Assembly: GCA_963805525.1 (NCBI GenBank)
Contig: CAWDUT010000007.1
Coordinates: 62,001 to 126,000 of the forward strand
DNA length: 64,000 bases
Reading direction: 5' to 3'
DNA from: DASQFQ01 sp963805525
GTDB lineage: Bacteria; Actinomycetota; Thermoleophilia; Solirubrobacterales; Solirubrobacteraceae
The notes beneath the pieces are model-generated. The model saw nothing but the letters and a program-made list of their open reading frames with translations. It was not told the origin of the DNA and ran no database searches. Positions 39,856-48,567 of the stretch are shown in pieces (position 1 is the stretch's first letter; each line of letters opens with the position of its first letter). Both the position numbers and the translations under genes were made by a program.

Positions 39856-41480
39856 TGGACAAGCCGTTCGCCATCACGCTGGACGTCGGATCGAGCCTCG
39901 CCAACAAGACGGGGTCCTGGCGCACCCAGGTGCCGAACTACGTGCACCGCCTGCCGCCCTGCAGCAACGCCTGCCCGGCCGGTGAGAACTGCCAGGAGTG
40001 GCTCTTCCACGCCGAGGAGGGCAACTACGAGCAGGCCTGGCGGCAGATCATGGAGGACAACCCGCTGCCCGCCGTCATGGGGCGCGTCTGTTACCACCCG
40101 TGCGAGACCGCCTGCAACCGCAAGTACCTCGACGAGGCGGTCGGCATCAACTCGGTCGAGCGCTTCGTCGGCGACGAGGCGATCAAGCAGGGCTGGACCG
40201 TCGAGGTCACCGCGCCGCCCTCGGGCAAGCGCGTGCTCGTCGTCGGCGCCGGGCCCTCGGGCCTGTCGGCCGCCTACCACCTCGCGCGCGCCGGGCACGC
40301 GGTCACGATCCGCGATGCAGGCCCGCTGGCCGGCGGCATGATGCGCTTCGGCATCCCGCGTTACCGCCTGCCGCGCGAGATCCTCGACGCGGAGATCCAG
40401 CGCATCCTCGACCTCGGGGTCGAGCTCGAGCTGAACACGAAGGTCGAGGACGTGCTCGCCGCCAAGCAGGAGTTCGACGCCGTCTTCCTCGCCGTCGGCG
40501 CCCACCTCGGCAAACGCGCCTATATCCCCGCCGGCTCGGCGGCGAAGGTGCTCGACGCCGTCTCCGTGCTGCGCAGCATGGAGGGCGGCGAGCAGCCGCT
40601 GCTCGGCCGCCGCGTCGCCGTCTACGGCGGCGGCAACACCGCCATGGACGTCGCCCGCACCGCGCGGCGCCTGGGCGCGGAAGAGGCGATCGTCGTCTAC
40701 CGCCGCAACCGCGACAAGATGCCGGCCCACGACTTCGAGGTCGAGGAGGCGCTCGAGGAGGGCGTGCTCATGAAGTGGCTCTCGACCGTCAAGCAGGCCG
40801 ACGACGGCAAGCTCGTGCTCGAGAAGATGGAGCTCGACGACTCCGGCTTCCCGCAGCCCACCGGCGAGATCGAGGAGCTCGAGGCCGACTCGCTCATCCT
40901 CGCGCTCGGCCAGGAGACCGACCTCTCGCTGCTCGACGGCGTCCCCGGCATCGAGGTCGACGACGGCGTCGTGCAGGTCGACGAGCGGATGATGACCGGC
41001 CACGAGGGTGTCTTCGCCGGCGGCGACATGGTCCCCGCCGAGCGCACCGTCACCGTCGGCATCGGCCACGGCAAGCAGGCCGCCCGCAACGTCGACACGT
41101 TCCTGCGCGCCGAGACCTACGTGCACCCGCCGCGCGGTGAGCTCGTCACCTTCGACCAGCTCAACACGTGGTACTACAGCGACGCGCCGAAGACGGTGGC
41201 GCCGCAGCTCGACCTGGCGCGCCGCGCATCCACGTTCGACGAGGTGGTCGTCGGGCTCGACGAGACGAACGCGCAGTTCGAGGCCCGCCGCTGCCTGTCC
41301 TGCGGCAACTGCTTCGCGTGTGACAACTGCTACGGCGTCTGCCCGGACAACGCCGTGATCAAGCTCGACGAGCCGGGCCCCTACCAATACGAGATCGACC
41401 TCGATTTCTGCAAGGGCTGCGGCCTGTGCGCCGCCGAGTGCCCTGCCGGAGCGATCGAGATGACCCCCGAGGAGAACTGA
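39855..41480 (+). CDS. GltD-like FAD/NAD(P) oxidoreductase fused to a 2[4Fe-4S] ferredoxin (POR delta)
   Basis: A 541-residue flavoprotein. It has an N-terminal cysteine cluster (LPPCSNACPAGENCQEWL), an FAD dinucleotide fold (VLVVGAGPSGLSAAYHLARAG), an NAD(P) fold (RRVAVYGGGNTAMDVARTAR) and a C-terminal bacterial ferredoxin with two clusters (CLSCGNCFACDNCYGVCP and CKGCGLCAAECP). The ferredoxin part is equivalent to the POR delta subunit. The fusion suggests direct electron exchange between POR and NAD(P)H. It overlaps the beta gene and is one nucleotide from ppdK. Confidence 0.9.
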   Translation: MDKPFAITLDVGSSLANKTGSWRTQVPNYVHRLPPCSNACPAGENCQEWLFHAEEGNYEQAWRQIMEDNPLPAVMGRVCYHPCETACNRKYLDEAVGINSVERFVGDEAIKQGWTVEVTAPPSGKRVLVVGAGPSGLSAAYHLARAGHAVTIRDAGPLAGGMMRFGIPRYRLPREILDAEIQRILDLGVELELNTKVEDVLAAKQEFDAVFLAVGAHLGKRAYIPAGSAAKVLDAVSVLRSMEGGEQPLLGRRVAVYGGGNTAMDVARTARRLGAEEAIVVYRRNRDKMPAHDFEVEEALEEGVLMKWLSTVKQADDGKLVLEKMELDDSGFPQPTGEIEELEADSLILALGQETDLSLLDGVPGIEVDDGVVQVDERMMTGHEGVFAGGDMVPAERTVTVGIGHGKQAARNVDTFLRAETYVHPPRGELVTFDQLNTWYYSDAPKTVAPQLDLARRASTFDEVVVGLDETNAQFEARRCLSCGNCFACDNCYGVCPDNAVIKLDEPGPYQYEIDLDFCKGCGLCAAECPAGAIEMTPEEN

Positions 41481-41481
41481 C

Positions 41482-44118
41482 ATGCGCGCGCCCACCGTCA
41501 CGAAATGGGTCTACGACTTTGCCGAGGGCTCGCGCGACATGCGCGAGCTGCTCGGCGGCAAGGGCTCCGGCATCGCCGAGATGACGCGCGTGCTCGGCCC
41601 CGAGCTCGTCCCGGCCGGCTTCACGATCACCACCGAGGCGTGCGTCGCCTACATGCACGGCGACCGCGTGGCTCCTGATGGGCTCGAGGAGGCCGTCGAC
41701 GAGGCGCTCGCGCGGCTGGAGGCGCAGGCGGGCCGGCGGCTCGGCGACCCGAGCGACCCGCTGCTGCTGTCCGTCCGCAGCGGCGCGCGCGACTCGATGC
41801 CGGGGATGATGGACACGGTCCTCAACCTCGGGCTCAACGACAAGTCCGTCCGCGGTCTGGCCACGACGACCGGCAACGAGCGCTTCGCGTGGGACTCCTA
41901 CCGGCGGCTCGTGCAGATGTTCGGCAACGTGGTCTGCGGCGTCCCGGGCGAGCGCTTCGAGGAGGCGATCGCGGACGCCAAGCGCGCCCGCGGCGTGACG
42001 CTCGACACCGAGCTCGACGCCGCCGCGCTGGAGGAGCTCACGCGCAGCTTCCAGCGCCTCTACGACTTCCCGACCGAACCGCGCGAGCAGCTGACACGCG
42101 CGATCGAGGCGGTCTTCGACTCCTGGAGCGGCGACCGCGCGATCGCCTACCGGCGCATCAACGGCATCCCCGACGACTGGGGCACCGCCGTCAACGTCCA
42201 GCAGATGGTGTTCGGCAACCGCGGCCCGGCGTCGTGCTCCGGCGTCGCGTTCTCGCGCGACGAGGTCACCGGCGCGCCCGACCCCAGCGGCGACTTCCTG
42301 CGCGACGCGCAGGGCGAGGACGTCGTCTCGGGCGCCCGCACGCCGCTCGACCTCGCCGAGCTGCGCAGCTGGAAGCCGGAGATCCACGCCCAGCTGCTGG
42401 AGATCCTGCGCACCCTCGAGCGCCACTACGGCGACATGCAGGACACCGAGTTCACGGTCGAGGAGGGGCGCCTCTACATGCTCCAGACGCGCAACGCGAA
42501 GCGCGCTCCGCAGGCGGCGGTCCGCTTCGCGGCCGACGCCGTCGACGAGGGGCTGCTGACGCGCGCGCAGGCGATCGCGACGATCGACGCCGAGCGGCTC
42601 GACTCGCTGCTGCACCCGACGTTCGACCCGGAGGCGGAGTTCGAGGTCGTCGCCCGCGGTGTGGCCGCCTCGCCGGGCGCGGCGAAGGGGCACATCGTCT
42701 TCACCGCCCCCGCGGCGGTCGCCGCCGCCGCCGAGGGCACCCAGGTCATCCTCGTCCGCCCGTTCACCGAGGCCGACGACGTGGCCGGCTTCCACGCCGC
42801 CAAGGGCATCCTGACCTCGGAGGGCGGCAAGGCCTCGCATGCGGCGCTCGTGGCGCGCGGCATGGGCCGGCCCGCGGTGACCGGCGCGGGCGAGGTCCAC
42901 GTCGACCTGCACGCGGGCGTGATCCATATCGGCGACCTCGTCCTCCACGAGGGCGACCTGATCGCCATCGACGGCAGCACCGGCGCCGTGACGACGGGCG
43001 ACGTCCCGCTCGTGGCGCCGCAGGTCGACCCGCACTTCGAGACCGTCCTGACCTGGTGCGACGAGCTGCGCACGCTGGGCGTGCGCGCGAACGCCGACAC
43101 GCCCAAGGACGCGCGCCGTGCGCGCGCGTTCGGCGCCGAAGGCGTCGGCCTGTGCCGTACCGAGCACATGTTCATGGCCGCCGACCGCCAGCCGAAGATG
43201 CAGGCGATGATCATGGCCGACGACGAGGCGGGCCGCCGGGCGGCGCTCGACGAGCTGCTCCCGATGCAGCAGGCCGACTTCGAGGGGGTGCTCGAGGCGA
43301 TGGACGGCCTCCCGGTCACCATCCGCCTGCTCGACCCGCCGCTGCACGAGTTCCTGCCCGACCGCGAGGCGGTCGTCGAGCACCTGACCGAGGCGCGGGT
43401 GCGCGGCAACGGCGAGGTCACAGAGCTCGAGCACGTGCTCGAGCGGATGCGCGCGCTCGACGAGGGCAACCCGATGCTGGGCACCCGCGGCGTGCGCCTC
43501 GGGCTGCTGCACCCGGAGATCTACGAGATGCAGGCGCGCGCGATCTTCCGCGCCGCGCGAGCGGTGGCCGAGCGCACCGGCCACGTCCCGTCGGTCGAGG
43601 TGATGATCCCGCTCGTGGCCTACACGGGCGAGCTCACCATCGCGCGCTCGCTGGTCGAGCGCGTCGCCGCCGAGGAGGGCGCCGAGGGCGTCAAGATCGG
43701 CACGATGATCGAGCTGCCGCGGGCCTGCCTGCGGGCGGGCGACATCGCGCGCGGCGCGGACTTCTTCTCGTTCGGCACGAACGACCTCACCCAGACCGGG
43801 CTCGGCTTCTCGCGCGACGACATCGAGGGCCGGATCATGCCGCTCTACGCGAACCTGGGCATCGTGGAGCGCTCGCCGTTCGGGACGCTCGACACCGAGG
43901 GCGTCGGCGAGCTCGTCGCGATCGCGCTTGAGCGGGGGAGGGCGGCGAAGCCCGGGCTCCAGGCCGGCGTGTGCGGCGAGCACGGGGGAGACCCGCGCTC
44001 GATCCGCTTCTTCCACACGGCCGGGCTCGACTACGTGAGCTGCTCGCCGTTCCGGGTGCCGGTCGCCCGGGTCGCGGCAGCGCAGGCCGCGATTGCCGGC
44101 GGCCAACTACCGACGTGA
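41482..44118 (+). CDS. ppdK: Pyruvate phosphate dikinase
   Basis: An 878-residue PPDK, pyruvate + ATP + Pi to PEP + AMP + PPi (reversible). The ATP-binding N-terminus has GGKGSGIAEMTRVLG, the phospho-His domain has GGKASHAALVARGMGRPAV (catalytic His), and the PEP-binding barrel has GVGLCRTEHMF, GTMIELPRA, FSFGTNDLTQT and AGVCGEHGGDP. Length matches bacterial PPDK. Last in the POR operon, it links acetyl-CoA/pyruvate to gluconeogenesis or glycolysis with PPi. The next promoter's 9-mer lies just inside its 3' end. Confidence 0.95.
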   Translation: MRAPTVTKWVYDFAEGSRDMRELLGGKGSGIAEMTRVLGPELVPAGFTITTEACVAYMHGDRVAPDGLEEAVDEALARLEAQAGRRLGDPSDPLLLSVRSGARDSMPGMMDTVLNLGLNDKSVRGLATTTGNERFAWDSYRRLVQMFGNVVCGVPGERFEEAIADAKRARGVTLDTELDAAALEELTRSFQRLYDFPTEPREQLTRAIEAVFDSWSGDRAIAYRRINGIPDDWGTAVNVQQMVFGNRGPASCSGVAFSRDEVTGAPDPSGDFLRDAQGEDVVSGARTPLDLAELRSWKPEIHAQLLEILRTLERHYGDMQDTEFTVEEGRLYMLQTRNAKRAPQAAVRFAADAVDEGLLTRAQAIATIDAERLDSLLHPTFDPEAEFEVVARGVAASPGAAKGHIVFTAPAAVAAAAEGTQVILVRPFTEADDVAGFHAAKGILTSEGGKASHAALVARGMGRPAVTGAGEVHVDLHAGVIHIGDLVLHEGDLIAIDGSTGAVTTGDVPLVAPQVDPHFETVLTWCDELRTLGVRANADTPKDARRARAFGAEGVGLCRTEHMFMAADRQPKMQAMIMADDEAGRRAALDELLPMQQADFEGVLEAMDGLPVTIRLLDPPLHEFLPDREAVVEHLTEARVRGNGEVTELEHVLERMRALDEGNPMLGTRGVRLGLLHPEIYEMQARAIFRAARAVAERTGHVPSVEVMIPLVAYTGELTIARSLVERVAAEEGAEGVKIGTMIELPRACLRAGDIARGADFFSFGTNDLTQTGLGFSRDDIEGRIMPLYANLGIVERSPFGTLDTEGVGELVAIALERGRAAKPGLQAGVCGEHGGDPRSIRFFHTAGLDYVSCSPFRVPVARVAAAQAAIAGGQLPT

Positions 44119-44164
44119 TCACGTAGCGACACCGGTTTCCGGCGCGCAGCGCGCGGCGTAGCGT
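44104..44164 (+). promoter_or_regulatory. Shared-architecture promoter of the beta-propeller cluster
   Basis: CAACTACCG (44104-44112), 21 nt, GGTTT (44134-44138), 20 nt, TAGCGT (44159-44164), 7 nt, GTG at 44172. Spacing is exact, although the 9-mer matches at seven of nine positions and lies in the end of ppdK. Confidence 0.65.
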
Positions 44165-44171
44165 GGAGCTC

Positions 44172-45128
44172 GTGAGAGTTCGCAGCGCATACGTCCTGGT
44201 CGCTACGGCCGCGATGGCGATGGCGATGGCGCTGGCGCTCGCGCAGCCCAGCGCGGCGCCCGCCGCCTTCGCGGGCCGCAACGGCGACCTGCTGTTCGCC
44301 AAGGAGACGTCGCCGCAGACCACGACGCCGAGCGACGTCTACGCGATCCGGCCCGGTGACGCCGCCGCCCGGCGCCTGACGCGGACCAAGTCGTTCGACT
44401 TCCAGCCCGCCGCGTCGCCCGACGGCAGCCTGATCGCCTACACCCGCATGTTCACCGCCCCGCCGCGCTCGCAGATCTGGACGATGCGCAAGGACGGCAG
44501 CCATCGGCGCTTCGTCACGCGTGGCACCGAACCCGCCTGGTCACCAAACGGCAAGCGCATCGTGTTCGTCGGCCCGCGCGCGCCGGAGGGACATCGACCC
44601 GCGATCTACGTCATGCGTGCCGACGGCACGCACATCCGCCGCCTGACGAACGACCGGTCCGCGTCGACTCGTAGCCCAAACTTCTCGCCCGACGGCAGGC
44701 GGATCGTGTTCGTCTCGAACCGCGGGACGGGGAACGTCGAGATCTGGGTGATGGACATCGACGGCGGGCACGCGGTCAACCTCACGCGCAACCCGTACAT
44801 CGACGATCACCCTGCCTGGTCGCCCGACGGCAGCCGGATCCTGTTCGAGCGCTCCCCGGACTGGGTGGACCCGGCGGCGATCGTCGTGATGAAGCCGGAC
44901 GGCAGCGACCAGCACCAGGTGGGCACGCTTGCGGGCCGGATGCCGACGTGGTCACCGGACGGCAAGCGGATCGCCTACGTCCGCTACGGCCGCGAGCCCA
45001 ACCCCTCCGACGAACGCCCCGAGATCCTGCGCGCGAACGCCGACGGCACCGGTGTCCAGCTCGTGACGCGCATCGGAATCGGGTGGGCCCTCAAGTTCCA
45101 GAGCCGCCTCGACTGGCGCGTCCGCTGA
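44172..45128 (+). CDS. Exported PD40/TolB-like beta-propeller protein 1
   Basis: A 318-residue secreted protein. An N-terminal signal (VRVRSAYVLVATAAMAMAM, ending near QPSAAPAAFAG) precedes five or six PD40 repeats with the WSPDGxRIxF signature (for example WSPNGKRIVFVG, FSPDGRRIVFVS, WSPDGSRILFE). No catalytic domain. The GTG at 44172 aligns with the starts of the two following paralogues and lies 7 nt after the -10. Function unknown; it may bind a partner in the envelope. Its stop overlaps the next start (TGATG). Confidence 0.88.
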   Translation: MRVRSAYVLVATAAMAMAMALALAQPSAAPAAFAGRNGDLLFAKETSPQTTTPSDVYAIRPGDAAARRLTRTKSFDFQPAASPDGSLIAYTRMFTAPPRSQIWTMRKDGSHRRFVTRGTEPAWSPNGKRIVFVGPRAPEGHRPAIYVMRADGTHIRRLTNDRSASTRSPNFSPDGRRIVFVSNRGTGNVEIWVMDIDGGHAVNLTRNPYIDDHPAWSPDGSRILFERSPDWVDPAAIVVMKPDGSDQHQVGTLAGRMPTWSPDGKRIAYVRYGREPNPSDERPEILRANADGTGVQLVTRIGIGWALKFQSRLDWRVR

Positions 45129-46084
45129 TGACCGCTCGCAGCGCATCCGCCCTGCTCGCCACGGTCGTGATGGCGCTCGCGCTTGTGCAGCCCGGCGCGG
45201 CGCCCGCCGCGTTCACGGGCCGCAACGGCGACGTCCTGTATTCCAAGCAGCTGGTCAAGGGGGCCGGCGGGCCGCTCGACCTCTTCGCGAACTGGTTCGC
45301 GGACGGCTCCGCCCGCCGCCTGACGCGGACGCCGAAATCGCACGAGCTCGACCCCGCCGCGTCGCCCGACGGCCGGCTGATCGCCTACACGCGCATCCTG
45401 CTCGCGCGCTCGGGCTCCCAGATCTGGGCGGTGCGCAAGGACGGCAGCCATCCGCGCTTCATCGCCCGGGGCAGCGAGCCGGCCTGGTCACCGGACGGCA
45501 AGCGGATCGTGTTCGTCGGCCCGCGCCAGCCGCGGGTGTCGAAGCCCGAGATCTACATCATGCGCGCCGACGGCACCCACGTCCGGCGCCTGACCAAGAA
45601 CTGGAACGCGTCGGATCGCAGCCCCGCCTTCTCGCCCGACGGCAAGCGGATCGTGTTCCTCTCCAACCGCAGTGCTACGAGTGGCGCGGGCAACGCGGAG
45701 ATCTGGGTCATGGGCACCAGGGGCAAGCACGCCGTCAACCTCACGCGCAACGTGGACATCGACGACCATCCCGACTGGTCGCCCGACGGCAGCCGGATCG
45801 TGTTCGAGCGCGCGGTGCACTGGCCGCGGACCCAGCTCTTCGTGATGAATGCGGACGGAGGCGACCAGCACCAGGTCGGCGCGCTCGAGGGCACGTTCCC
45901 GACGTGGTCGCCGGATGGCAGGCAGATCGCCTACATCCGCGCCGGCAACGATCTCTTCCCCTACGGCGAGAGCAGCGAGATCCTGCGCGCGAACGCCGAC
46001 GGCACCGATGTCCGGCGCGTCGCGCAGATCGGCAGCGCGTGGGTCTTCGCCGCCCGCAGCGGGATCGACTGGCGCGTCCGCTGA
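45128..46084 (+). CDS. Exported PD40/TolB-like beta-propeller protein 2
   Basis: A 318-residue paralogue of the preceding gene: signal MTARSASALLATVVMALAL then QPGAAPAAFTGRNGDVLYSK. PD40 repeats include AWSPDGKRIVFVGPRQPR, FSPDGKRIVFLSNRS and WSPDGSRIVFERAV. Both ends overlap the neighbouring paralogues by the 1-nt TGATG arrangement. The shared frame GRNGDVLYSK and repeat positions show tandem duplication. Confidence 0.88.
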   Translation: MTARSASALLATVVMALALVQPGAAPAAFTGRNGDVLYSKQLVKGAGGPLDLFANWFADGSARRLTRTPKSHELDPAASPDGRLIAYTRILLARSGSQIWAVRKDGSHPRFIARGSEPAWSPDGKRIVFVGPRQPRVSKPEIYIMRADGTHVRRLTKNWNASDRSPAFSPDGKRIVFLSNRSATSGAGNAEIWVMGTRGKHAVNLTRNVDIDDHPDWSPDGSRIVFERAVHWPRTQLFVMNADGGDQHQVGALEGTFPTWSPDGRQIAYIRAGNDLFPYGESSEILRANADGTDVRRVAQIGSAWVFAARSGIDWRVR

Positions 46085-47043
46085 TGAGAGCGCGCAGCGC
46101 ATCCGCGCTGGTCGCGGCGGCCCTGCTCTCGGCTGCGTGCGCGCAGCCCGCAGCGGCGCCGGCCGCGTTCGCGGGCCGCAACGGCGACGTCCTCTATTCC
46201 AAACAGCGCTCCGGGCACGCGCTCGACCTCTACGCGAGCCGGCCCGGCGGCGGCTCGGCCCGGCGCCTGACGCGGACGCCGCAGGCGGACGAGCTCGACC
46301 CCGCCGCGTCGCCTGACGGCAGGCTGATCGCCTACACGCGCATCTCGCTCGCGCACCGCGGCTCCCGGATCTGGATCGCGCGCAAGGACGGCAGCCATCC
46401 ACGCTTCATCACGCGTGGCAGCGAGCCCGCCTGGTCACCGGACGGCAGGCGCATCGTGTTCGTCGGCCCGCGTCAGCCGCCGGACAAGCCCGAGATCTAC
46501 GTCATGCGCGCCGACGGTACGCACGTGCGGCGCCTGACGAAGAACGCTGGCGCGTCGGACCGCAGCCCCGCCTGGTCGCCCGACGGCACGCGGATCGCGT
46601 TCCTCTCCAACCGCAACGCCACCGGCGGGCCGGGCCAGATGGGGATCTGGGTCATGGACACGAAGGGCCGGCACGCCGTCAACCTCACGCCCGGCGTGGG
46701 CGTCGTCGACCACCCGGCGTGGTCGCCCGACGGCAGCCGGATCCTGTTCGAGCACACCGTGGACCTCGGGCCATACCGCGTTTGGGTGATGAACGCGGAC
46801 GGCAGCGACCAGCACCAGGTCGGCACGCTCACCGGCTGGATGCCCACGTGGTCACCGGACGGCAGGCAGATCGCCTTCATCTCCTTCGGTTCCGCGACCC
46901 ATCCCTATGGCAAGGACATCCGGCGGGCGAACGCCGACGGAAGTGGCGTCCGGCGCGTCGCGCGGGTCGGAGCCGGGTTCCGGCTCGCCTTCCGCGATCA
47001 CGTGCCCAACTGGCGCGTCCGGATCGACTGGCGCGTGCGCTGA
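46084..47043 (+). CDS. Exported PD40/TolB-like beta-propeller protein 3
   Basis: A 319-residue third paralogue. The signal MRARSASALVAAALLSAACA could end in a lipobox-like SAAC, so this copy might be a lipoprotein whereas the others look secreted. PD40 repeats are AWSPDGRRIVFVGPRQPP, WSPDGTRIAFLSNRNATG and WSPDGSRILFEHTV. It ends the three-gene unit 11 nt before the 9-mer of the next promoter. Confidence 0.87.
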   Translation: MRARSASALVAAALLSAACAQPAAAPAAFAGRNGDVLYSKQRSGHALDLYASRPGGGSARRLTRTPQADELDPAASPDGRLIAYTRISLAHRGSRIWIARKDGSHPRFITRGSEPAWSPDGRRIVFVGPRQPPDKPEIYVMRADGTHVRRLTKNAGASDRSPAWSPDGTRIAFLSNRNATGGPGQMGIWVMDTKGRHAVNLTPGVGVVDHPAWSPDGSRILFEHTVDLGPYRVWVMNADGSDQHQVGTLTGWMPTWSPDGRQIAFISFGSATHPYGKDIRRANADGSGVRRVARVGAGFRLAFRDHVPNWRVRIDWRVR

Positions 47044-47053
47044 GCGCGACGGG

Positions 47054-47119
47054 CCGTAGTTCGCCGAGCGCGGCGTGTGCGCGATCCCGGATGGCCGCGA
47101 GGCCGCGCGGGGCGACGAT
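47054..47119 (+). promoter_or_regulatory. Shared-architecture promoter of the 45-residue gene
   Basis: CCGTAGTTC (47054-47062), 26 nt, GGATG (47089-47093), 20 nt, GACGAT (47114-47119), 6 nt, ATG at 47126. Perfect 9-mer, exact spacing. Confidence 0.8.
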
Positions 47120-47125
47120 GTGCTC

Positions 47126-47263
47126 ATGACGAGATCACATCGCACCCACCGAATGGGCGACGTCAGGTTCTCCATCCTCTTCACCGTCGCGCACGCCGCG
47201 ATCGCCTTCCCGACGCTCCGGCTATGGGCCGAGTACTCGGCCCGGCGCAAGCACCCGCGCTAG
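47126..47263 (+). CDS. Small membrane-associated protein, 45 residues
   Basis: A short ORF starting MTRSHRTHRMGDVRFSILF, with one hydrophobic stretch (FSILFTVAHAAIAFPTL) and a basic end (YSARRKHPR). The start is set by the shared promoter (-10 GACGAT 6 nt upstream); no Shine-Dalgarno is present. No recognised family. The PPOX gene follows 40 nt downstream and may be cotranscribed. Small basic membrane proteins of this kind are easily missed by gene callers. Confidence 0.6.
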   Translation: MTRSHRTHRMGDVRFSILFTVAHAAIAFPTLRLWAEYSARRKHPR

Positions 47264-47303
47264 GACGCGTGGCGGTGTCGCCCTGACGCGAAAAGGAGAC
47301 GCC

Positions 47304-47741
47304 ATGTCCACCCACACGATCGAGCGCCCGGTCGAACGGCCCGCCCCCGATCTGGAGGCCCTCTTCCCCGGCCGGTATCTCAGCCTGACGAGCTTCAAGC
47401 GCGACGGCACCGGCGTCGCGACGCCGCTGTGGTTCGTGAACGATGGCGAGCGGCTGCTCGCCCTGACCGGTCTGCGCTCGGCCAAGGTCAAGCGCATCAA
47501 TCGCAACCCGCGCGTCCTTGTCGCGCCGTGCCGTCCGAACGGAGCGCTGCGGGGCGAGCCGGTGCCGGGGCGCGTCGAGGTGCTGACGGCCGTCGCGGAG
47601 CTGGACCGGGTGCAGAAGCTCCTGATGAAGCGCTACCGGCTGACCTACCGCGTGGTGATGCTCGCCTACTGGGTCGGGCGCCGGCTCCGCCGTCAGCCGA
47701 AGGTCCCCGAGGGCGCCGCGCTGGCGATCACGCTCGAGTAG
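47304..47741 (+). CDS. PPOX-class (pyridoxamine-oxidase-like, F420/FMN) oxidoreductase
   Basis: A 145-residue split-barrel flavin/F420-binding protein. LSLTSFKRDGTGVATPLWFV and ALTGLRSAKVKRINRNPRVLVAPC are typical of the PPOX F420-dependent family found in actinobacteria. RBS AAAAGGAG upstream of ATG 47304. It probably follows the 45-residue gene in one transcript. Mycobacterial dormancy regulons contain nitroreductase-type flavoproteins, so a redox role would fit (inference). Confidence 0.85.
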   Translation: MSTHTIERPVERPAPDLEALFPGRYLSLTSFKRDGTGVATPLWFVNDGERLLALTGLRSAKVKRINRNPRVLVAPCRPNGALRGEPVPGRVEVLTAVAELDRVQKLLMKRYRLTYRVVMLAYWVGRRLRRQPKVPEGAALAITLE

Positions 47742-47749
47742 CGCCGGAT

Positions 47750-47815
47750 CCGTACTTCCGGCCGTCGCCGCACGGGACCGTACGGTTGTCCCGCGCCGGC
47801 GATGGCGGCAGCCTT
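47750..47815 (+). promoter_or_regulatory. Shared-architecture promoter of the 88-residue membrane protein
   Basis: CCGTACTTC (47750-47758), 26 nt, GTTGT (47785-47789), 20 nt, AGCCTT (47810-47815). The start at 47836 has its own Shine-Dalgarno AAAGGAGG, so this member is not leaderless. The 9-mer differs at one position; the -10 is poor. Confidence 0.45.
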
Positions 47816-47835
47816 GTCATGAAAGGAGGTACGTC

Positions 47836-48102
47836 ATGGCAACCGCTACTCCCCCCGTGACCTCGGGGAGCCGCGAACGGCGCGCGCGGTTCGTCGTCTC
47901 CGAGATGTGGACGTCGCTCGCCATCGGCGTGATCTGGCTCGTCGTTCTCTTCGACGCGTTGTTCGGCCCCGATCTCGTCGTGAACAACTCCAGCGGCTTC
48001 ACGAAGCTCCCGTCCGCCATCTTCCTCGCGCTGTTCGCCTGGCTCGCCACGCGGGTCGTCGCGAAGTACGGCTTCGATCATCACGAGCCCGCGGCCAAGT
48101 AG
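47836..48102 (+). CDS. Small two-TM membrane protein
   Basis: An 88-residue protein with a basic N-terminus and two hydrophobic helices (about 27-45, WTSLAIGVIWLVVLFDALF, and about 61-75, PSAIFLALFAWLATRVV), ending in a His-rich tail FDHHEPAAK. A strong Shine-Dalgarno AAAGGAGG precedes the ATG. No named family recognised. It sits among other short membrane genes with the same promoter class. Confidence 0.75.
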   Translation: MATATPPVTSGSRERRARFVVSEMWTSLAIGVIWLVVLFDALFGPDLVVNNSSGFTKLPSAIFLALFAWLATRVVAKYGFDHHEPAAK

Positions 48103-48117
48103 CCGTGCGCCCGCGGC

Positions 48118-48567
48118 TCAGCCGCCCTCGACGCGCTCCTTGAGCTCGCCCGCCCGTGAGCTCACGAGCTGCCCCCGCAGCGCGTCGACCAGCGGGCCGC
48201 GGATGACCATGCCCAGCATGCGCCCCAGCTCGACCTCGAGCTCGTAGGTCGCCCGGGTGCGGCCGTCGCCGAGGTCCTCCAGATCCCATGCGCCCACGAC
48301 GGACTTCATCTCGCCCTTCTCCTGTCGCCACTCCAGGCGGGCCGGCCCGTCATAGGCGAAGCGGACCGTCGACTTGAGCGTGCGCACCTTGGCATCCGAC
48401 GAGGTTTCGGCGAGCGTGACGTGGCCCTCCGCGTCGCGCTCGAGCTCCTCCATGTCCTTGAGCCCGCCCTGCCACTCCGGCGCGCTCAGCACGTCCTCTA
48501 CGACCTCCCATACCTGGGAGATCGGTGCCTCGATCTCGGTCGTCGACGAGCCTTCGATGGTCCCCAT
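48118..48567 (-). CDS. SRPBCC / polyketide-cyclase-like protein
   Basis: A 149-residue START/SRPBCC-fold protein (Polyketide_cyc2 type): TEIEAPISQVWEVVEDVLSA, PEWQGGLKDMEELERDAEG, STVRFAYDGPARLEWRQEKG and a C-terminal helix region. It has a hydrophobic ligand pocket in the family; ligand unknown. ATG 48567 gives the standard N-terminus; a TAAGGT -10-like hexamer lies 7 nt upstream, so it may also be leaderless, but the 9-mer/GGATG pattern is not evident there. Confidence 0.85.
   Translation of the reverse strand: MGTIEGSSTTEIEAPISQVWEVVEDVLSAPEWQGGLKDMEELERDAEGHVTLAETSSDAKVRTLKSTVRFAYDGPARLEWRQEKGEMKSVVGAWDLEDLGDGRTRATYELEVELGRMLGMVIRGPLVDALRGQLVSSRAGELKERVEGG

Noticed and set aside
39935..39943. 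GAACTACGT inside the flavoprotein gene
   Set aside because: Encodes PNYV and lacks the spaced core promoter.
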